A stretch of 64,000 nt of DNA from an uncultured Paracoccaceae bacterium (GTDB lineage: Bacteria; Pseudomonadota; Alphaproteobacteria; Rhodobacterales; Rhodobacteraceae): positions 62,001 to 126,000 of the forward strand of contig CANNFU010000005.1 of the NCBI GenBank assembly GCA_947503965.1, given 5' to 3'. The notes under the pieces were generated by a model, which was not told where the DNA came from, searched no databases, and saw only the letters and a list, made by a program, of their open reading frames with translations. The position numbers and the translations under genes were made by a program. Of the stretch, positions 59,614 through 64,000 are shown piece by piece. Numbering within the stretch: position 1 is the stretch's first letter; the number at the start of each line of letters is the position of its first letter.

Positions 59614-59901
59614 GTAAAGGTGATGTCGCGCTGAAAGACGTCGCTGGCCGATTCCAAACCGTTGCCGCAGTAGGCAGTCGAAGGGTCGAAAGGTAAACGG
59701 CGCTTTGATCGCACTGTTGGGATATCAACGTATCTAGCGCATCGTCCTCAACATATGAGCCATACTTAGTCGGATCTGCCGCCCGATTGTCAAATCGGGC
59801 AGCCCCCGACCGCCCCCATGGGCGAGGGCCTCACCCCCACCTGCGGTCGGGGACTGCCCTTGCGCTGTTAAACAGGTATTGCAGATCAGTTGGACGGCGC
59901 T
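59614..59901. other. Intergenic region with a foldable element
   Basis: No gene is visible. At 59781-59800 GCCCGATT-GTCA-AATCGGGC forms a perfect hairpin. At 59797-59859 the arms GGGCAGCCCCCGACCGC and GCGGTCGGGGACTGCCC form a 16-pair stem with one mismatch, around a C/G-rich loop. The two folds share GGGC at 59797-59800 and exclude one another. No U-run follows on either strand. Confidence 0.6.
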
Positions 59902-61575
59902 TTAGGCCGCTGGAGCGTTTGTCTTTTTTCGCGCGTGTACGACGAGCAGCATGATGAGTGTGAGCATGACGAGCGCGGAGATTACGGCGCCTACCGTCTC
60001 ACTCCAATGGGTGTTCAGGCGAATTTCGATTATGGCGTCCTCAAACCCCGTTGCAGGCGGGATAATATCAACCGTCCCAAACACCGGATTGGGTTCGATT
60101 TCAAGCGTTTTGCCATCCTCGGTTTGGGCAGTCCATAAGAACCAGTATTGTAAGGGGGCCAGAACCCGCTCGTTTTTTTCGGTTGGTCTTAATCTGATCA
60201 GGCGACCATCGGCTTCATAATCTGTGAACGTATCCGCGCTTGCGGCCCGATGTGCACGGGCAATCCTGTCAAAGGCTATTTCGTTGAGATCGGCGATGTC
60301 GAACCCGTCCAATAACTCGGCACGTATTTCAGCCGTTGCGGCATACCTTGCCGGTGACAGGTATTCGGCAGGGCCGTAGCTTTCACTATAGCCGGTTGTC
60401 GTGCCAGGAAGGTCACCTGAAGCAAAACTGCCAAAGAGCAGAGAACCCGTTGAGGTCAGTATCGCAACCAGAGGCACGATCGCCAACGGCCTGAGCGTTT
60501 TGTTGATAACGCCAGACACAATTGCGGCAATGCCGATCGCTGTAGCAAGGTCTGCAAAGACCAACAGCCGCCACGGAAACTGCACCTTTTCAATGATCCA
60601 CCACTCCCAAATTGGTGCGGACAACTGTGTGTTCATCACCACAGCGAACAGTATGGGCAAGACGATGAATATCCGCATTACGCCGGTGGTCTTGAGGCTG
60701 GCAATAACACAAATGCACAATGCAAACCCAAAGGCGATGAGGTTCGGAAAGACAAGTTCAAGATCAGGCGGGTTATCATGAAAGCCAAACAACCAGTTGG
60801 TCGCCTGAAAGTAAGGTGTGTAGATATCGTCTGGTGACACTGCGGGCAACAGGATCAACGCAGGCAGCCAATAAAAGCTGGCCAACAATATGCCCAAAAC
60901 TGACCAGCCGACGTAGCGGGCCATCAGCCCTAATCGCCTGTGACGGGGGGTTGAGGAATGAAATACGATAGCCAGCGCAATAATTCCAAAGACATGGGCC
61001 GCCAGCAGTGTGGTCGGCAGGTGGCAAAGTGTCGTTCCCGCAACCCCAAAAACCACCCATCCACCGCCGTCATCCTGCCGCCGTAACCTGTCCATACCAA
61101 GGGCGACAAATGGCAGAAATGCGTAAGATGCAAATTCGCCGGCTGCCTGACGTACAAACCAGTCAACCCACAGATGATAGGGAAGAATTGCGTAGAAAAC
61201 GGCACCTATACCTGCGGCTTGTCGGCCAAAATAGGGTCGGCACATAAGATAAACACCGTAGCTGCCCAACAATGACAGAACGGCCATCATGGCAAGAAAT
61301 GGTGTTTCGGGTGCGCATCCCATGCAAAGCGGAACTGCGATGGCAGAGGTCAGCCAGAAAGGCAGAGGTCCATAAAAGAAAAAGTCAAAGCCACCGATCC
61401 CGCCATTCAACGCAGGAATGAACCGTGGCAACAGCGTACCCGCCTGAAATACGTCCGTATAGCCAAGCAGCCATGCGTAATTGAACCGCGTACTGTGTCC
61501 CGAGGGCAATCCTGCATAAATCAAAATAGCTACGTAAGCGGCCCCTAGAACCGCGTAGCCGATAATGATTGGCAT
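59902..61575 (-). CDS. Polytopic membrane protein of the PTPS-related type
   Basis: A 557-residue protein with about ten to eleven membrane helices, a large outward domain at about 400-525 and a last helix (VISALVMLTLIMLLVVHA). The segment LPYHLWVDWFVRQAAGEFAS and YAFLPFVALGMDRLRR matches the membrane domain called 6-pyruvoyl-tetrahydropterin-synthase-related, a GT-C/YfhO-like architecture of unknown role, perhaps lipid-linked sugar transfer. Gly/aromatic-rich loop GGIGGFDFFFYGPLP is also typical. It appears to be a single gene on the minus strand. Confidence 0.78.
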   Translation of the reverse strand: MPIIIGYAVLGAAYVAILIYAGLPSGHSTRFNYAWLLGYTDVFQAGTLLPRFIPALNGGIGGFDFFFYGPLPFWLTSAIAVPLCMGCAPETPFLAMMAVLSLLGSYGVYLMCRPYFGRQAAGIGAVFYAILPYHLWVDWFVRQAAGEFASYAFLPFVALGMDRLRRQDDGGGWVVFGVAGTTLCHLPTTLLAAHVFGIIALAIVFHSSTPRHRRLGLMARYVGWSVLGILLASFYWLPALILLPAVSPDDIYTPYFQATNWLFGFHDNPPDLELVFPNLIAFGFALCICVIASLKTTGVMRIFIVLPILFAVVMNTQLSAPIWEWWIIEKVQFPWRLLVFADLATAIGIAAIVSGVINKTLRPLAIVPLVAILTSTGSLLFGSFASGDLPGTTTGYSESYGPAEYLSPARYAATAEIRAELLDGFDIADLNEIAFDRIARAHRAASADTFTDYEADGRLIRLRPTEKNERVLAPLQYWFLWTAQTEDGKTLEIEPNPVFGTVDIIPPATGFEDAIIEIRLNTHWSETVGAVISALVMLTLIMLLVVHARKKTNAPAA

Positions 61576-61660
61576 AAATACCTCTTTTCACCATGCCCCA
61601 GTTGGGCTTAGCGCCATTGCGCCGCCGGGGCAATGTCGCGGTCAGGATGAACCGCGCATT

Positions 61661-62389
61661 TCACGGCATCCGCAACGCCCCGTCCAGCCTAATAGTCGTC
61701 CCATTCAGATAGTCGCATTCGACGATGAACCGCGCGAGTGCTGCGAATTCGGCGGGATCGCCCAGCCTTTGGGGGTAGGTCACATCCTTTGCCAGCCCGT
61801 CCATCACCTCTTGCCCCAACCCTTCAAGCATGGGTGTCCGAAAGATGCCGGGTGCGATGGCCATTACGCGGATGCCGTTCCGTGCAAGGTCGCGGGCCAT
61901 GGGCAGTGACAGTCCCGCAATCCCGGCCTTTGAGGCGGCATAGGCCGCTTGCCCTTTTTGCCCGTCGAACGCCGCGATGGAAGCGGTATTGATAATGACG
62001 CCCCCATCGGTCATCCGTCCGGCAGCCAGCCGGGCGACGTTGAAGGTGCCATTCAGGTTGATGTCGATCGTCCGGTTAAAGCTGGCTTGCGCATGTGGTC
62101 CGTCGCGGCCCAACGTCTTTTCGGTGGTGGCGATCCCGGCGCAGTTGATCACGACGTTCAGACCGCCCATGGCATTAACAGCGGTATCCAGGCCGCGTAT
62201 GACGCTGTCTTCGTCGGTGACATCAACCTGCGCAAAGGTGGCCCCCAGCTTTGCCGCAAAAGACATGCCATCCGCATTCCGATCAAAAATCGCGACCTTT
62301 GCGCCCGCATCAAGCAATGCCCGAACGGTTGCAGCCCCAAGGCCAGACGCGCCGCCGGTGACGACAGCTTTGGTATCGGTGATCTGCAT
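61661..62389 (-). CDS. Short-chain dehydrogenase/reductase
   Basis: A 242-residue SDR. The cofactor loop is [20 protein letters not shown] with the NAD-selecting Asp in [10 protein letters not shown]. Catalytic residues are the Ser in [11 protein letters not shown], and Tyr and Lys in YAASKAG; NCAG is intact. The sequence is of the type-2 3-hydroxyacyl-CoA dehydrogenase (HSD17B10-like) subgroup ([15 protein letters not shown]). It begins directly after the stop codon of the HAD gene (TAGATG). Confidence 0.92.
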   Translation of the reverse strand: MQITDTKAVVTGGASGLGAATVRALLDAGAKVAIFDRNADGMSFAAKLGATFAQVDVTDEDSVIRGLDTAVNAMGGLNVVINCAGIATTEKTLGRDGPHAQASFNRTIDINLNGTFNVARLAAGRMTDGGVIINTASIAAFDGQKGQAAYAASKAGIAGLSLPMARDLARNGIRVMAIAPGIFRTPMLEGLGQEVMDGLAKDVTYPQRLGDPAEFAALARFIVECDYLNGTTIRLDGALRMP

Positions 62390-63073
62390 CTAAGTCTCCA
62401 TCAGGTTAAGCAGGGCCGCGCCGTCCAGCAGCGTATCGGCGATGTGGTGGCGCAGCGCGCGGAGTTCCGGGCTGGGTGGCTTGATATCGGGGATCTGAAC
62501 GGTCGTCATGCCTGCGGCGACAGCTGCACGCACGCCGTTCTCGGAATCCTCGAAAGCCGCGCAATGTCGGGCGGCGATGCCCAAAGTGGCTGCGGCCTTC
62601 AGATAGATGTCAGGCGCGGGTTTGCCATTGCTGACCTGATCGCCGCCAATGACATGAGGAAACAGCCCGCCAAGCCCGGCACGGTCCAGATGATCGTGCG
62701 CCTTGGCGGTGAATGTGCTGGTGGCGATGGTATAAGGCAGGTTCAGGACTTGCAGGCGTTGGACAAGTATCGCGACCCCCGGTTTGACCGGGATCGTGTC
62801 GGTCATCAGGTGGCTGACCTCCTGATCCCAGCGTTCCTCGAACGCGTCTGTCTGGTCGCCAAGATGGGCCTGCAAAAGCGGACGCCCGGCGGGCGCGGGC
62901 AGGCCGATCAGTTCCATAAATCCGGCATCATGCGGGGGGAGCCCCATGTTGGCGCGGGCATTGCGATAGCCTTGGAAATAGACTTGTTCTGTATCCAGAA
63001 GCAGGCCGTCCATGTCAAAGATCACCGCCTTGACGGGTCGCGCGGTACTGCTGCGGGTTTGGATGATGTCCAT
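62390..63073 (-). CDS. HAD-family phosphatase (beta-phosphoglucomutase-like)
   Basis: A 227-residue haloacid-dehalogenase-type enzyme. Motif I is AVIFDMDGLLLDTE (nucleophile and acid Asp), motif II is TIATSTFTAK, the Lys motif is SNGKPAPDIYLKAA and motif III is AFEDSENGVRAAVAAGM. The cap lies between residues 30 and 100. Substrate unknown. The start at 63073 has AAAGGG upstream; 52 residues of upstream frame were dropped. The stop abuts the SDR start. Confidence 0.9.
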   Translation of the reverse strand: MDIIQTRSSTARPVKAVIFDMDGLLLDTEQVYFQGYRNARANMGLPPHDAGFMELIGLPAPAGRPLLQAHLGDQTDAFEERWDQEVSHLMTDTIPVKPGVAILVQRLQVLNLPYTIATSTFTAKAHDHLDRAGLGGLFPHVIGGDQVSNGKPAPDIYLKAAATLGIAARHCAAFEDSENGVRAAVAAGMTTVQIPDIKPPSPELRALRHHIADTLLDGAALLNLMET

Positions 63074-63247
63074 GATGCCCTTTCCGTTTGGTCGGCAAGG
63101 TGCATCAGGTGCGCGCGAAAGGGAAGCGGGGTTAACTGGTCTGCAACGTTGCCTGAACCTCTGATGCACGCTTACGCCCATCTCTTCACGGAGTTTGCGG
63201 GATTGCGGCGTTTCTTGCAGAAATAACATCCGGCATGTGGGCGTGCC

Positions 63248-64000
63248 TTAACTTGATTTCTCGGCCGCTTTAATGGCGTCCCATAGCGCGTCCATTTCGG
63301 TCAGGTCGCTGTCGGCAGGGGTCTTTCCAATCGCGGCAAGCCGGTCTTCGATTTGGGCAAAGCGGCGTTCGACCTTGGCATTTGTACGCCTGACGGCCGC
63401 TTCGGGGTCGACGCCCAGATGCCGCGCCAGGTTGGCCATCACGAACATCAGATCGCCGAACTCTGCCTCCACATCATCAGGGGTCAGCGTGTCGCGGGCT
63501 TCGACCAATTCCTGGGTTTCTTCCACGATCTTGTCGAGAACGCTTTGTGTCTGATCCCAGTCAAAGCCCACACGCGCCATGCGCTTTTGCAGCTTCACGG
63601 CACGGGTCATGCCCGGCAGCCCGATGGCCACCCCGTCCAGCGTGCGCCTTTGGGCCTTGCCCGCCCGTTCTGCCGCCTTGATCTTTTCCCAATCGGCGGT
63701 TTGTTGTTCGGCGGATTTATCTCTGCTTTCGTCGCCAAAGACATGCGGATGGCGGGCGACCATCTTGTCCGCAATGTTCTTGACGATGCTGTCAAAGGTA
63801 AAGTGCCCCGCCTCGGCGCCCATCTGCGCATGGTAGACGGTTTGCAGCAGCAGATCACCCAATTCCCCCTCCAGCTCGGCCCAGTCGGACCGCGCGATAG
63901 CATCGGCGACCTCATAAGCCTCTTCGATCGTGTACGGAGCGATGGTGTTGAAATTCTGATCAATATCCCAGGGGCAGCCCGTTTCTGGGTCGCGCAGGCG
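63248..64000 (-). CDS. mazG: Nucleoside triphosphate pyrophosphohydrolase MazG (5' end outside window)
   Basis: At least 250 residues are readable, and the frame stays open to the right edge. The N-terminal half begins LRDPETGCPWDIDQNFNTIA, with the Mg2+-binding E-x-x-E and E-x-x-D sets in TIEEAYEVADAI and ELEGELGDLLLQTV. The second MazG unit has EIVEETQELVEARD and EAEFGDLMFVMANLARHL. It hydrolyses NTPs to NMPs and cleans abnormal nucleotides. 174 bases separate it from the HAD gene downstream. Confidence 0.95.
   Translation of the reverse strand, partial: RLRDPETGCPWDIDQNFNTIAPYTIEEAYEVADAIARSDWAELEGELGDLLLQTVYHAQMGAEAGHFTFDSIVKNIADKMVARHPHVFGDESRDKSAEQQTADWEKIKAAERAGKAQRRTLDGVAIGLPGMTRAVKLQKRMARVGFDWDQTQSVLDKIVEETQELVEARDTLTPDDVEAEFGDLMFVMANLARHLGVDPEAAVRRTNAKVERRFAQIEDRLAAIGKTPADSDLTEMDALWDAIKAAEKSS

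Noticed and set aside
59781-59859. Intrinsic terminator or CRISPR-like repeat
   Set aside because: No U-run on either strand and no regularly repeated unit; only one copy in the window.
61949-63226. 425-codon plus-strand frame
   Set aside because: Lies antisense to two well-supported genes (SDR and HAD phosphatase).

Overview
The window looks like chromosomal core and near-core sequence from an alphaproteobacterium of the order Rhodobacterales (Roseobacter group). Several features point there: an Entner-Doudoroff pair, a TRAP transporter with its own two-component system, a psd-pssA-pmtA membrane-lipid operon plus an OlsB-type acyltransferase, a DksA that keeps only one zinc-finger cysteine, a PIN protein of the type named after Rhodobacter sphaeroides RSP_2648, tandem DUF2852 proteins, and a long dCTP deaminase. 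I see no prophage, insertion sequence, CRISPR array or plasmid gene. These assignments come from reading motifs; no database search was run.

Layout. 1-2.6 kb (minus): the 5' part of selO, a nucleoside hydrolase, a 68-residue unknown and a Rieske oxygenase. 2.9-3.2 kb: a secreted EF-hand protein. 3.3-8.5 kb (minus): an ilv operon with promoter, a leader peptide rich in Val/Leu/Ile codons and a leader terminator, then ilvI, two tandem GT87-type membrane proteins, and ilvH. 8.5-11.6 kb: a membrane protein, a YghU-like GST and a LysM/solute-binding fusion. 11.6-18.6 kb: a Cache histidine kinase and LuxR-type regulator (minus), divergent from a TRAP dctP-dctQ-dctM operon (plus). The gap between them holds four copies of CGAAATC. 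18.6-20.7 kb: psd, pssA and pmtA, which together convert CDP-diacylglycerol to phosphatidylcholine. 20.7-23.2 kb (minus): bpt, two DUF2852 proteins and a YbaK-type deacylase. 23.3-26.3 kb: glnE and a coupled 87-residue protein. 26.3-28.9 kb (minus): eda and edd behind a LacI-type operator. 29-31.4 kb: a lipoprotein, rlmI and a PIN protein. 31.4-35.9 kb (minus): an M48 peptidase, a CoxE-like VWA protein, a 58-residue membrane protein, a DUF2927 lipoprotein and a MoxR ATPase. 36-37.7 kb: dksA and a FAD monooxygenase. 37.7-40 kb (minus): a secreted protein, xthA, two small membrane proteins and erpA. 40-48.5 kb (plus): dgt, a CPA antiporter, argS, a SPOR protein, nagZ, scpA, scpB and a 54-residue protein. 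48.5-53.8 kb (minus): dcd, tRNA-Pro(GGG), a MerR regulator, ihfA, fabH, plsX, rpmF and yceD. 53.9-59.6 kb: a BamE-like lipoprotein, an FMN riboswitch with a RibN-type riboflavin importer, an AT-richer unknown gene, msrB (minus), olsB, an ABC-F protein and an interrupted lipoprotein gene. 59.9-64 kb (minus): a PTPS-related membrane protein, an SDR, a HAD phosphatase and truncated mazG.

Most genes are housekeeping. The parts that deserve a second look are: the glycosyltransferase-like pair placed inside an attenuated branched-chain amino-acid operon; the CGAAATC quartet between the TRAP operon and its two-component system; the MoxR/VWA/DUF2927/M48 module; the twin palindromes ahead of the DUF2852 genes; the shine-dalgarno-sequestering arm after the FMN riboswitch; the stop-interrupted BamE-like gene; and the long foldable element at 59.8 kb.
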